Positions 24,644 through 33,163 of a stretch of 64,000 nucleotides of DNA are shown one piece after another; position 1 is the stretch's first letter; each line of letters starts with the position of its first letter. The notes under the pieces are model-generated. The model was given only the letters and a program-made list of their open reading frames with translations, was not told where the DNA came from and searched no databases. The position numbers and the translations under genes were made by a program. This DNA comes from Streptomyces endocoffeicus (GTDB lineage: Bacteria > Actinomycetota > Actinomycetes > Streptomycetales > Streptomycetaceae), in the NCBI RefSeq assembly GCF_016741935.1, contig NZ_JAERRG010000011.1, positions 186,001 to 250,000 of the forward strand. The letters are read 5' to 3'.

Positions 24644-26341
24644 ATGGCAGCGGAAGTGGCCAGGAGCCCAGCGGTATCAGCCGGTGACCGACGTCACGCG
24701 GCCGCGGTGCCCGAGCTCGACACGTCTACCCGGACCGTGGTGGCCGGCCGCGTCGTGGCCGTCGGCGGTCCGGTCGCCGGCGCCTGGGTCCGCCTTCTCG
24801 ACTCCGCGGGAGAGTTCGTCGGCGAGGTGGTCACCGCCTCGTCCGGTACGTTCCGCTTCTACGTGACGCCGGGGCGGTGGGTGCTGCGCGCCCTGTCGCC
24901 GCGGGGCGTCACCGAGCTGCCGGTGGAGGCCCAGCTCGGCCAGGTCACCGAGGCTGATCTGCGGCTGTCGGCACAACTGCCCGAGGAGCTGGAGATCATC
25001 CAGCTCGCCACGCTCAGTCTGGGCAACCGCAGCTACCTGATCACGGACGGCTCGACCGCGGTCGCGGTGGATCCTCAACGGGACCTGGAGCGGATCACCA
25101 CTGTGCTCGACTCCCGGAATCTGCGGCTCGACGCAGTGGCGGAGACCCATCTGCACAACGATTACGTGACGGGGGGACTCGAACTGGCTCGCCGCTTCGA
25201 CGCTCTCTACGCGGTGCCCGCCGGACCGGGGCTCGGCTTCGACGCCGCACGCGTGCGCGACGGTGACCAACTTCAGGTCGGCGAGCTGCAAATGCAGGTG
25301 ATCGCCACACCCGGGCACACCGACCATCACGTCGCCTATGCCTTCGCGCCCCGCGACAGGGCGCCCCGGCTGGTATGCACCGGGGGTTCCCTGCTGTACG
25401 GCACGACCGGGCGCACGGACCTGATGGGTGCGGACCTGGCCGAGCCGCTGGCACATCGGCAGTACCACTCGGCCCGCCGCCTGGCTGAGGTTCTCCCCGA
25501 TGACACCGTGGTCCTGCCGACCCACGGGTTCGGCAGCTTTTGTACAGCGGCGACGGCCGGCGCGGTCGAGCGATCGACCATAGGCCGGGAACGCACCGCC
25601 AACCCCGCGTTCACTCTCACCGAGGAAGCCTTCGTCTCCAGCGCCCTCACCGGACTTGAGTCCTTCCCCGCGTACTACAACCGGATGGCACCCATCAACG
25701 CCGCCGGGCCGGCGCCCGTGGCCGGGCTCGCGACGCCACCCTCCGCCGGACCGACCGAATTGGCCGACCGTATCGCGGCCGGGGAGTGGGTGGTGGACGT
25801 CCGGCCGCGAGGCGACTTCGCCCACCTCCACCTGCGCGGCGCGGTCAACGTCGACGCCCGCGGATCCCTCGCCACCTACCTGGGCTGGCTGGCGCCCTTC
25901 GACAGCCCGGTGACCTTGCTGGCCGCCGACGCTGAGCAACTTGAAACCGCCCGGCACGAACTGCTGCGTATCGGCTTCGACCACCTCGCGGCCATCGCCG
26001 CCGGAAGCCCACTGGAATGGGCGGGCCCGCCCCGACTGGCTTCCTACCCGCGCTCGGACTTCCCCACCCTCGCCACTGCTCGCGCCGAGCGGCCGCTGGA
26101 GATCCTGGATGTCAGAAACGGCGGCGAATGGCACCGCGGGCACCTGCCTGGCGCCCGGCACGTACCCCTGCCTGAACTGCCCAGCACCCTTCCCGCTCTA
26201 CCGGACACCGAGACCTGGGTGCACTGCCACAGCGGCTTCAGAGCCGCGATCGCGGCCTCGCTGCTGGCCGCCGCGGGACGCCAGGTCGTACTCATCGACG
26301 ACGCCTTCGAGCACGCGCAGCCCATGACCCGAGAGCGATAG
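24644..26341 (+). CDS. DUF1416-metallo-beta-lactamase-rhodanese-rhodanese fusion protein
   Basis: The 565-residue protein joins four parts. Residues ~29-112 (VAGRVVAVGGPVAGAWVRLL, FRFYVTPGRWVLRAL) match DUF1416, normally a separate ~100-residue protein next to actinobacterial sulfurtransferases. Residues ~115-330 are an MBL fold of the persulfide dioxygenase group (THLHNDYVTGG, PGHTDHHVAY, GTTGRTDLMG). Residues ~360-460 are a rhodanese domain without Cys, and ~470-560 one with the active loop CHSGFRA (Cys near 528). It probably oxidises glutathione-like or mycothiol persulfides and passes on sulfite or sulfur. GGAG stands seven bases before the ATG; a GTG two codons upstream is possible. Confidence 0.85.
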   Translation: MAAEVARSPAVSAGDRRHAAAVPELDTSTRTVVAGRVVAVGGPVAGAWVRLLDSAGEFVGEVVTASSGTFRFYVTPGRWVLRALSPRGVTELPVEAQLGQVTEADLRLSAQLPEELEIIQLATLSLGNRSYLITDGSTAVAVDPQRDLERITTVLDSRNLRLDAVAETHLHNDYVTGGLELARRFDALYAVPAGPGLGFDAARVRDGDQLQVGELQMQVIATPGHTDHHVAYAFAPRDRAPRLVCTGGSLLYGTTGRTDLMGADLAEPLAHRQYHSARRLAEVLPDDTVVLPTHGFGSFCTAATAGAVERSTIGRERTANPAFTLTEEAFVSSALTGLESFPAYYNRMAPINAAGPAPVAGLATPPSAGPTELADRIAAGEWVVDVRPRGDFAHLHLRGAVNVDARGSLATYLGWLAPFDSPVTLLAADAEQLETARHELLRIGFDHLAAIAAGSPLEWAGPPRLASYPRSDFPTLATARAERPLEILDVRNGGEWHRGHLPGARHVPLPELPSTLPALPDTETWVHCHSGFRAAIAASLLAAAGRQVVLIDDAFEHAQPMTRER

Positions 26342-26717
26342 GGTCTGGCTCCGCGATACCCGGGTGCACGGCTGGCGGAGTCCGTGCCGGAACAGTGGCC
26401 CGATTGGGGCCTTTCGGCTCGGCGCCGGGACCAACCCCGGATCTTTCCTCGCCGGCCCAAGCGGGCAAGGCTCGCGCGAAGAGATCGCTGCGGGCAGTGC
26501 AAACGGTGCCTCGCGCTCCTGCGAGAGCGATGACATGGATACGGTCCGTAACTCGGCCAGTCCCTGTGCGTCGGCACGGGCCGCCGAATTCGGCGTCCCG
26601 TCCGGGTGGGGTCGATGCCCTCACCGCTGCTTCTACGGACTGAACCCGTCGAGCAGACCCAGCCCGACCTGATCCTCCCCTGGATAGAGGGAGCGCCCAC
26701 CCCGGCCGCGTCTTACT

Positions 26718-26880
26718 GGTGCGGAACGTGGAAACCCCGACGCGGTCCAAGCCTCGGTTCGGTAGGCCAACCGCAAGGAAGGCTGAAGTCCACGGCGGGA
26801 GAAGGATGATCCAAGAAGCGAAGGCCGGTGGGCCGAAAGGCCAGAGGAAACCAGGAGTTGGGACCTTCACCCGCTCTTGC
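26718..26880 (+). mobile_element. Possible group II intron 5' remnant
   Basis: The stretch begins GTGCG, the usual 5' end of group II introns. It continues with AACGTGGAAACCCCG, GGCCAACCGCAAGGAAGGCT and GGCGGGAGAAGGATGATCCA, a purine-rich, structured style like the leader before intron-encoded reverse transcriptases. No reverse transcriptase, domain V or 3' end (AY) is present. The call is tentative and based on resemblance only. Confidence 0.3.
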
Positions 26881-26882
26881 CT

Positions 26883-26987
26883 AACTCGCCGGATACGGTC
26901 GTGATCGATTCGGTCACCGGCAAGGGCGTACAGGCCGCCGCAGACGCCACCGCGCCGGTGAAGGGCCGCCCACCGCCGAAGCAGTGA
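26883..26987 (+). pseudogene. 3' end of an unidentified coding sequence
   Basis: Thirty-four codons to a TGA read NSPDTVVIDSVTGKGVQAAA then DATAPVKGRPPPKQ, with Streptomyces-like codon use. Upstream the frame runs into the intron-like stretch without a start. It may be the stranded C-terminus of a gene cut by the mobile-element event. Its identity is unknown. Confidence 0.35.
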
Positions 26988-27018
26988 GCGGCCCGGGTTC
27001 TACGACCTTGGTATGGGG

Positions 27019-28608
27019 TCAGCCGAGGGTGACCGAGCGGGCGAAGGTGGCGTCGGTCTCCTGGGCGATTTCGTTGAGTACGCCGGCGGGGACGTCGCTG
27101 TCGACGTTCAGGACGGCGAGCGTCTCACCGCCCGGCACGGACCGGGAGACCTGCATGCCGGCGATGTTGAGGCCCGACTCGCCGAGTACGCGGCCGACGG
27201 TGCCGACGATGCCGGGCCGGTCCTTGTACCGCAGGAAGATCAGGTGGTCGCTGACCGCGAGGTCGATGGTGTGCTGACCCACCGACACGATCTTCTGGAT
27301 GTTCCTGGGGCCGGCCAGCGTGCCGGAGACCGCGACCTGCTCACCACTGGTGAGTGTGCCGCGGACGGTCACCACATGGTGGTGGTCGGGGGACTTCGAG
27401 CTGGTGGTGTGGCGCACCTCGATCCTGCGTTCCTGCGCGAGCAGTGGTGCGTTGACGTAGGAGACCGCCTGGTCGACGACGTTCTCGAAAACGCCCTTGA
27501 GTGCGGAGAGTTCCAGCACCTTGACGTTGTGCCGGGTGATGTCGCCGTACACCTCGACGTCGAGCCGGACCGCGACCTCGCCGGCCAGGGCGGTGAAGAT
27601 CCGGCCGAGATTCGCGGCGAGCGGCACGCAGGGGCGGACGTCCTCGGCGATGACGCCGCCCTCGACGTTGACCGCGTCCGGGACCAGCTCTCCCGCGAGC
27701 GCCAGCCGCACCGACTTGGCGACGGCGATGCCCGCCTTCTCCTGGGCCTCATCGGTCGAGGCGCCCAGATGTGGGGTGGCCACGACGTTGTCGAACTCGA
27801 ATAGCGGGGAGTCGGTACACGGCTCCTGGGCGAAGACGTCCAGACCCGCGGCGGCGACGCGGCCCTCTTTGAGCGCGCTGGCCAGTGCCTGCTCGTCGAC
27901 GATCCCGCCGCGCGCGGCGTTGACGATCCGGACCTCGGGCTTGACCTTGTGCAGCGCCTCGTCGCCGATCAGACCGACGGTCTCCGGGGTCTTGGGGAGG
28001 TGGACCGTGATGAAGTCCGAGACCTCCAGCAGCTCGTCGAGCGAGAGGAGCTCGACGCCCAGCTGCGCGGCGCGCGCGGGCCGCACGTACGGGTCGTAGG
28101 CGACGACCTTCATGCCGAAGGCGGACATCCGCTGGGCGACCAGGACGCCGATCCGGCCGAGGCCGATGACGCCGAGGGTCTTCTCGCTCAGCTCCACACC
28201 GGTGTACTTGCCGCGCTTCCACTCGCCGTTCTTCAACGCCGTATTGGCCTGCGGAATGTTCCGCGCGGTGGCGATGAGCAGGCCGCAGGCGAGCTCGGCG
28301 GCGGTGACGATATTGGAGGTCGGGGCATTGACGACCATGACGCCGGCTTTGGTGGCGGCGGGGACGTCGACGTTGTCGAGGCCGACCCCGGCGCGGGCGA
28401 CGACCTTCAGCTTCTTGGCGGCGGCGATGGCCTCCGCGTCGACCTTGGTCGCGCTTCGCACCAGGATCGCGTCGACATCCGCGATCGCGGGGAGGAGTTC
28501 GGCTCGATCGGAGCCATCGCAGAGCCGGATCTCGAAGTCGGGGCCCAGGGCGCCGACAGTGGCGGGCGACAGCTTTTCAGCCACGAGTACGACAGGTTTC
28601 GAGCTCAC
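27019..28608 (-). CDS. serA: D-3-phosphoglycerate dehydrogenase
   Basis: SerA oxidises 3-phosphoglycerate to 3-phosphohydroxypyruvate, the first step of serine synthesis. The protein of 529 residues has the NAD motif GVIGLGRIGVLVAQRM, catalytic NAARGGIVDE (Arg), the Glu in the EPCTDSPLFEF segment and ATPHLGAST (His). A long intervening domain and a C-terminal ACT domain (RPGIVGTVGRVLGESGLNIA) follow. This is the long actinobacterial form. The GTG giving MSSKPVVLVAEK is the usual start; a TTG four codons upstream is possible. It lies downstream of the cysteine-synthase-like and MFS genes and may be a cluster-specific paralogue. Confidence 0.93.
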   Translation of the reverse strand: MSSKPVVLVAEKLSPATVGALGPDFEIRLCDGSDRAELLPAIADVDAILVRSATKVDAEAIAAAKKLKVVARAGVGLDNVDVPAATKAGVMVVNAPTSNIVTAAELACGLLIATARNIPQANTALKNGEWKRGKYTGVELSEKTLGVIGLGRIGVLVAQRMSAFGMKVVAYDPYVRPARAAQLGVELLSLDELLEVSDFITVHLPKTPETVGLIGDEALHKVKPEVRIVNAARGGIVDEQALASALKEGRVAAAGLDVFAQEPCTDSPLFEFDNVVATPHLGASTDEAQEKAGIAVAKSVRLALAGELVPDAVNVEGGVIAEDVRPCVPLAANLGRIFTALAGEVAVRLDVEVYGDITRHNVKVLELSALKGVFENVVDQAVSYVNAPLLAQERRIEVRHTTSSKSPDHHHVVTVRGTLTSGEQVAVSGTLAGPRNIQKIVSVGQHTIDLAVSDHLIFLRYKDRPGIVGTVGRVLGESGLNIAGMQVSRSVPGGETLAVLNVDSDVPAGVLNEIAQETDATFARSVTLG

Positions 28609-28642
28609 GGTGGATTTCAATCCCTACTGGTTCGTTGCGGAA

Positions 28643-28660
28643 CGGCCGCCTCGGCGGCCG
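28643..28660. terminator. Short hairpin between MFS gene and serA
   Basis: The arms CGGCCGCC and GGCGGCCG pair around TC. The stem is short and without a T-tract. It lies in the 129-bp gap between the MFS gene and serA and could weaken read-through, so serA may have its own promoter. Confidence 0.4.
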
Positions 28661-28737
28661 CATACGGCGGCGGCTTCGACGCATGGCCGGCAGGGAGGAC
28701 GAAGGAAAGCTCGTCCCCCCTGCCGCAGGAGCATCGG

Positions 28738-30063
28738 TCAGGCAGACACCGACTCGGGCTGTGTCTCGCGTACCGGCGGCGCGAGGCGGCCGGTACGGTG
28801 CAGTCCGTACAGGGCGGCGGCACAGGCCAGGCCGAGCGCGCAGAGTGTGATCCACGGGAGCGCGGAGACGCCGGCCGCGCGGACGGCGTCCAGAGAGGCC
28901 CCGGTCAGCAGGTTTCCGAGCGTGATGCCGACGCCGCAGATGGTGTTGTAGAGCCCGTAGTGGGTGGCGACCAGGCGGTCACCGGAGAGCCGGACGATGG
29001 TGTCCATCTCGAACGGGTAGGCGATCATCGTCCCCACCGCCAGGAGCAGAGCGGAGAGCGCGGGCGGGACGGCCGCGAGCAGCCACAGCCCCGCGCCGCC
29101 CTCCGGCACGGGCACGGCCGTCGGTACCAGCAGGGGCAGGAACGCCACGCCCATGGTGAACAGCCCCCAGACGAGTGCCCGGCCCGGCTCCATACGGGCC
29201 TTGCACCACTCGGTCACCTTGGTCTGGAAGAGGATCGTGCTCAGGCCCGAGACGGCGAAGAGCATCGCCACCGCCGCTGTCCCGGACGTTCCGTCGCCGC
29301 CCAGGCGCCGCACTTCCAGCGGCAGGGCGAGATAGACCTGGAACTGCATGACATAGAAGCCGATCATGGCGACCGAGAACAGTAGGAACGGCCGGTTGGC
29401 CACGATGGTGCGCCACTGGGACAGTACGCCGTCCTGCTGGCCGCTTCCCTTGGTGGTCGGTGCGTCATTGGCCCGGCGGGCGGGCAGACTGCGGAGCTGC
29501 ACGATGCTCAGCAGCGCGAAGATCCCGGCCGACACCAGGCAGGCGACGCGGAAGTCGACACCGGTGAGCACCATGCCGACGAGTGGGCCGAGCAGGATGC
29601 CGGCCTGGTAGAAGATGTTGAACAGCCCGAACGCTTCGACCCTGCGCTCCCCGGCGTCCGCCGCCAGATAGGCCCTCACCGCCGGGTTGAACAGGGCGCC
29701 CGCCAGCCCGGTCGCCGCGGATGCGGCGAGCAGCGCGGGCAGCGCGTCCACCAGTCCCAGGGTCGCGAAGCCGACGATGCGGAGCATCAGCCCGGCGATG
29801 ATCAGCGGCTTGTAGCCGAGCCGGTCGGCCAGGGTTCCGCCGACCAGGAACATCCCCTGCTGGCTGAAGTTGCGTATGCCGAGCACGAGCCCGACGGCCC
29901 AGCCGGCCAGCCCGACCGTGCCGGACAGGTGCGCGGCCAAGTACGGCATCAGCATGTAGAAGCCGAGGTTGATGGAGAACTGGTTCACCATCAACAACTG
30001 GACGCTGCGCGGGTAGGAGCGCATCTGCGCCCAGGTTCCCCCGGAACGTGACTGCCGGTCCAT
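28738..30063 (-). CDS. MFS transporter
   Basis: The protein of 441 residues has twelve hydrophobic segments and an MFS-type loop early on (GGTLADRLGYKPLIIAGLML, between helices 2 and 3). The middle loop is charged (RSLPARRANDAPTTKGSGQQ). It overlaps the end of the cysteine-synthase-like gene, and GGAGGAGGGAGA stands before the start (ATG here, or the GTG one codon upstream). Co-translation suggests that it exports the product of that enzyme or a related amino acid. Confidence 0.85.
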   Translation of the reverse strand: MDRQSRSGGTWAQMRSYPRSVQLLMVNQFSINLGFYMLMPYLAAHLSGTVGLAGWAVGLVLGIRNFSQQGMFLVGGTLADRLGYKPLIIAGLMLRIVGFATLGLVDALPALLAASAATGLAGALFNPAVRAYLAADAGERRVEAFGLFNIFYQAGILLGPLVGMVLTGVDFRVACLVSAGIFALLSIVQLRSLPARRANDAPTTKGSGQQDGVLSQWRTIVANRPFLLFSVAMIGFYVMQFQVYLALPLEVRRLGGDGTSGTAAVAMLFAVSGLSTILFQTKVTEWCKARMEPGRALVWGLFTMGVAFLPLLVPTAVPVPEGGAGLWLLAAVPPALSALLLAVGTMIAYPFEMDTIVRLSGDRLVATHYGLYNTICGVGITLGNLLTGASLDAVRAAGVSALPWITLCALGLACAAALYGLHRTGRLAPPVRETQPESVSA

Positions 30064-31208
30064 CACCGGTCTCCCTCCTCCCGGGTGTCGAACTCAGCGA
30101 GCTCTGCGGCGTCGTGCTCCTGTGCCGGATCGGACAGGGTGAGCGGGTCGACCACGGTGGTGCACCGGGTCCAGCGGCTGACTTCCTTCTCGTCCAGACG
30201 GCCGATGGTTTCCGGTTCGACGGGCGGCGGGGAGTGGAGCAGACCGTGGGTGGCGCAGTAGTCGTCGTCGTAGACCGTGCCGAGATAGCGTTGCGGGCCG
30301 TCGGGGAAGATCGCCGCGATCTTCGTGTCCGCGGGCAGGGTGCGGGCCAGCCAACCCGCCACCAGGGCGACCGCGCCGACGCTCCAACCGCCGGTGGCGT
30401 AGTGGGAGGCGGCGAGCCGGCGGCAGGTCCACACCGCCTCGGCCGGTGCCACCCAGTGCACCTCGCTGAAGTTGTCGTAGGCGACGTTGCGGGGGTAGAT
30501 GCTTGAACCCAGGCCGCGCATCAGCCGGGTGCGGGCGGGCTGCCCGAAGATGGTCGAGCCGATGGTGTCGACGCCGACGAGTTTCAGCTCCGGGTACAGG
30601 GCCTGCAGCACCCGGGAGACGCCGGCGGAGTGGCCGCCGGTACCCACGCTGCACACCAGCATGTCGATGTGGCCCAGTTCGGAGGCCAGCTCCAGCGCGA
30701 GCGGGGTGTAGGCGGTGGTGTTGTCGGGGTTGTTGTACTGGTCGGGGCACCACGAGTCGGGGTGCTGCGCCATGAGCTGAGCCACCCGCTCGCGCCGCGC
30801 CTGCTGCCAGCCGCCGGTGGGGTGGGGTTCGGGGACGACGTCGACCTGGGCTCCGTAGGTGGTCAGCAGCTGGGTCATGGACCGCTCCAACCCCGGGTCG
30901 GTGACCAGGGTGACGGGGTGGCCGTAGACCATGCCGGCCAGGGCCAGTCCCAGGCCGAGGGTGCCGCTGGTGGATTCGATGATCCTGGCGCCGGGGCGCA
31001 GATCACCACGGGCGCGGGCCCGCTCGACCATGTACAGGCCGGGCCGGTCCTTGATCCCGCCGGGGTTGAAACCCTCCAGCTTCGCCCAGAACCCCCGGTC
31101 AGCGAGGGTGAGGGGATCGGAGATCCGGAGAACCGGGGTGTCGCCCACGAGCCCGGACAGGGCCGAGCGGGCGGGAAGTGTGATCTCGGTTGTGGTCTGC
31201 GGGTGCAT
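30063..31208 (-). CDS. PLP-dependent cysteine synthase family protein
   Basis: The 381-residue fold-type II PLP enzyme has LVGDTPVLRI, the PLP lysine in NPGGIKDRPG, the substrate loop ESTSGTLGLGLA and the phosphate loop SVGTGGHSAG. Compared with CysK it has a C-terminal extension of about 60 residues (YDDDYCATHGLLHSPPPVEP, PETIGRLDEKEVSRWTRCTT). It may make cysteine from O-acetylserine or O-phosphoserine, or 2,3-diaminopropionate as SbnA does; the cluster with serA and an exporter favours an amino-acid product. The ATG start has a weak GAGAG/GGAAG site. Confidence 0.87.
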   Translation of the reverse strand: MHPQTTTEITLPARSALSGLVGDTPVLRISDPLTLADRGFWAKLEGFNPGGIKDRPGLYMVERARARGDLRPGARIIESTSGTLGLGLALAGMVYGHPVTLVTDPGLERSMTQLLTTYGAQVDVVPEPHPTGGWQQARRERVAQLMAQHPDSWCPDQYNNPDNTTAYTPLALELASELGHIDMLVCSVGTGGHSAGVSRVLQALYPELKLVGVDTIGSTIFGQPARTRLMRGLGSSIYPRNVAYDNFSEVHWVAPAEAVWTCRRLAASHYATGGWSVGAVALVAGWLARTLPADTKIAAIFPDGPQRYLGTVYDDDYCATHGLLHSPPPVEPETIGRLDEKEVSRWTRCTTVVDPLTLSDPAQEHDAAELAEFDTREEGDR

Positions 31209-31332
31209 CTTCCGCTCTCATCGGTGGTGTGACGGGGTTTCGTCGGGCGCGCCGTCCGGCCCAGCAAGAGGCATCCGCCTCGGTACCTGGTGGCGGCACG
31301 CGCGGCCCGTGTCGATGGCCGCGAAGGCCCGT

Positions 31333-31785
31333 CTAGATCCGCCACCGGCAGACGACGGCGAGGGTGGACCGGCCTGAACGCCGTATCCGGGGTCTGCTTC
31401 CGCCGTGTCGAGCGACCCACCGCCGGCCGGCAACGGCGGAGGTCACTCCGGCCGCCACTCCGGCGAAGTCGGCGATGACCGCGGTGTCCGTGAACAACTG
31501 CCGGGCACGCGGGAGAACTTGGCTGACCACGTATGGCGCGCAATGTGCACCGGAGTGTGGATGCGGTCCGCGGGGCATCGCACGCTCGGTGTCTGCCGAC
31601 GCGAGCGGGGGGAGACCGGCCGAGGCCGAGGGTCGGCCCCGCGTGTGGCTGTCGTCAGCGTGCGTCGCAGAACAGCCGAACGCCCACAGCAGCAGGACTC
31701 CGAGGACGAAGACCAGCGGCCGCGGCAGCCGAGCCCTGGTAGCCGGGCAGCTGATGTGAGCGTGGGAAAGGGGGTGTAACGGCAC
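31333..31785 (-). CDS. His-containing small membrane/secreted protein with a TTA codon
   Basis: The 150-residue product starts from GTG with GGAGG four bases upstream. After a short His-rich start (VPLHPLSHAHISCPATRAR) it has one helix (PLVFVLGVLLLWAFGCSATH), then His/Ser/Pro-rich sequence (GPHPHSGAHCAPYVVSQVLP) and an Arg-rich tail. Codon 3 is TTA, the rare leucine codon read by the bldA tRNA, so translation may be tied to differentiation. It resembles the next upstream protein in layout. Function unknown. Confidence 0.55.
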   Translation of the reverse strand: MPLHPLSHAHISCPATRARLPRPLVFVLGVLLLWAFGCSATHADDSHTRGRPSASAGLPPLASADTERAMPRGPHPHSGAHCAPYVVSQVLPRARQLFTDTAVIADFAGVAAGVTSAVAGRRWVARHGGSRPRIRRSGRSTLAVVCRWRI

Positions 31786-32012
31786 GGTTCCTCCGGGGAG
31801 CGGCCGCCGCTCCCACGGCGTGGGGAGGGAGCGGCGGATCGGGATCAGCAGGCATCCGAGCAGGCAGGCGCCGAGGAGCGGTCCGTTCAACGCGTGGAAG
31901 CGTGGCCACGGACGTCCAGGGAGCCGGGAACTGACCGCACTTGGCCGCCCCGTCCGGCAGGGCGGGTCTGTCATCTCTCAGGAGAGCGGCGGCCAGTCGG
32001 GCACGCCGGAAT

Positions 32013-32480
32013 CTAGACCTGCTGCACCACGGAGACTCTCGAACCCGTCAACGAAGGAACGGCCGACTTCGACCGGAAGGGGTCGGACTTCCCCAATGCA
32101 AACGGGCGCGTCGATGGCACACGGCCCCATGTGGACAGACTTGGAGCGGCCAGATACGGGTCCTGCTGGGGCTGGCCGGAGACGCAGTCTTCAACCGGGT
32201 GGGGCGAACCGTCACCCTCGTGCTGGCCGTCGGTTGCCGCGAAGTCAGGCGACGCGCTCGCGACGGCGCCGCCTCCTCCGGCCCCCCTGTGACCTTCCTG
32301 CATCACGGCGGACGCGTGTGCGGGCGCGGTTGCACCAACCCCTGCGTGCCCCTGGACGCTCTCCGCGCTCGCGCCGTGCGTGACCAGGACGCCGAACACC
32401 AGCACGGTCGGCCACAGCAGACGCAGTAGCCCCGCGGAACGGAGCCATTGCATGCCGGAGCGCGACCAAGCCGTAACCAT
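32013..32480 (-). CDS. His-containing small membrane/secreted protein
   Basis: The 155-residue product has one N-terminal helix (SAGLLRLLWPTVLVFGVLVT). Low-complexity extracytoplasmic sequence with scattered His follows (GHAGVGATAPAHASAVMQEG, DGQHEGDGSPHPVEDCVSGQ). The HP-EDC-SGQPQQ stretch and the overall plan parallel the next protein (HSGAHCAPYVVSQ) and DUF6153-like proteins. No strong ribosome-binding site precedes the ATG; an internal ATG at MQWLRSAG is an alternative. Function unknown. Confidence 0.5.
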   Translation of the reverse strand: MVTAWSRSGMQWLRSAGLLRLLWPTVLVFGVLVTHGASAESVQGHAGVGATAPAHASAVMQEGHRGAGGGGAVASASPDFAATDGQHEGDGSPHPVEDCVSGQPQQDPYLAAPSLSTWGRVPSTRPFALGKSDPFRSKSAVPSLTGSRVSVVQQV

Positions 32481-32835
32481 GCCGTGATCGTATCCATTGC
32501 CCGGCGGCGCGGCGCAAACTTCCCTACGAAACACAGAGTTAACAGCTGTACACGCTTTTCACGCAATGGATCAGGCTGTTGCTTCGGCTCTTATGAAACG
32601 GCAGGTGGCCCCACCTTCGGCAGCCATTCGCACGAGCCGCGATCACCTGACCCCCGCCAGACGTGATCCGCCTCACGACTCCGTCGACGGCCTCGTGATC
32701 TCACTCGGCCCGTGGAACATCGCCGATGCCCCCGCGGCGAAACGTGTGTGCCTCGTCCGCTGATCTACGAGCCCGGAAAACAGCTCGTGCGGGCCGAGGC
32801 AACGCTCGACCCGCACAAGTTGGGGATATCGTCTG
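32481..32835. other. Gap before tRNA-Leu with no recognised feature
   Basis: The 355 bp contain no gene with a ribosome-binding site and no obvious repeat. I looked for a duplicate of the tRNA 3' end as an integration scar and saw none. Confidence 0.5.
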
Positions 32836-32920
32836 TGTCCGAGGGGGGACTTGAACCCCCACGCCCGATAAAGGGCACTAGCACCTCAAGCTAGCGCGTC
32901 TGCCATTCCGCCACCCGGAC
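32836..32920 (-). tRNA. tRNA-Leu (anticodon GAG)
   Basis: The 85-base gene folds as a class II tRNA. The acceptor GTCCGGG pairs with CTCGGAC (one G-U). The D-arm starts TGGCGGAATGGCAGACGC. The anticodon stem CTAGC/GCTAG holds the loop TTGAGGT with anticodon GAG. A variable arm (TGCCCTTTATCGGGCG) and a T-arm GGGGGTTCAAGTCCCCC follow. The discriminator is A. CCA is not encoded. It reads CUC/CUU leucine codons. Confidence 0.95.
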
Positions 32921-33163
32921 CAGGTGTCCGCCGGTCGGCCCGTGGCCGTTCCGACAGGGAAAACCATAGCAAACATCGGGACGTGCTCGATCACGGGCGG
33001 TCGTGCTCCCGGGGTGGCCGGGTGGGTGGGCTGTGTGACGGGGGCATGACGGTGGTATTGCCGCCTTGGGCTGGGCGGGCGGGCGGAGGAGTATGGGCGG
33101 GTGACCCCTGCCGCGGGGTCCGTGGCTGGGCGTTCCGCGGCAGCGCAACGACGAGGAGGCATC

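Larger units (their letters stand above)
26342..27018. other. 677-bp degenerate gap with possible retroelement and gene fragments
   Basis: No intact gene is present. The first ~300 bp show nothing clear. From about 26718 a purine-rich stretch (starting GTGCGGAACGTGGAAACCCC) resembles the 5' part of a bacterial group II intron, and at 26883-26987 a short coding tail ends in TGA (both listed separately). This looks like the scar of a mobile element between the island and serA. Confidence 0.4.

Noticed and set aside
27949..29385. Long plus-strand frame across serA and the MFS gene
   Set aside because: It crosses two real genes antisense and has the Arg/Gly/Asp-rich composition of a shadow frame.
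32497..32763. 88-codon plus-strand frame before tRNA-Leu
   Set aside because: It has no ribosome-binding site or recognisable family, and codon bias is weak.
32481..32920. tRNA-Leu as an integration (att) site
   Set aside because: No second copy of the tRNA 3' end and no integrase were found in the window.
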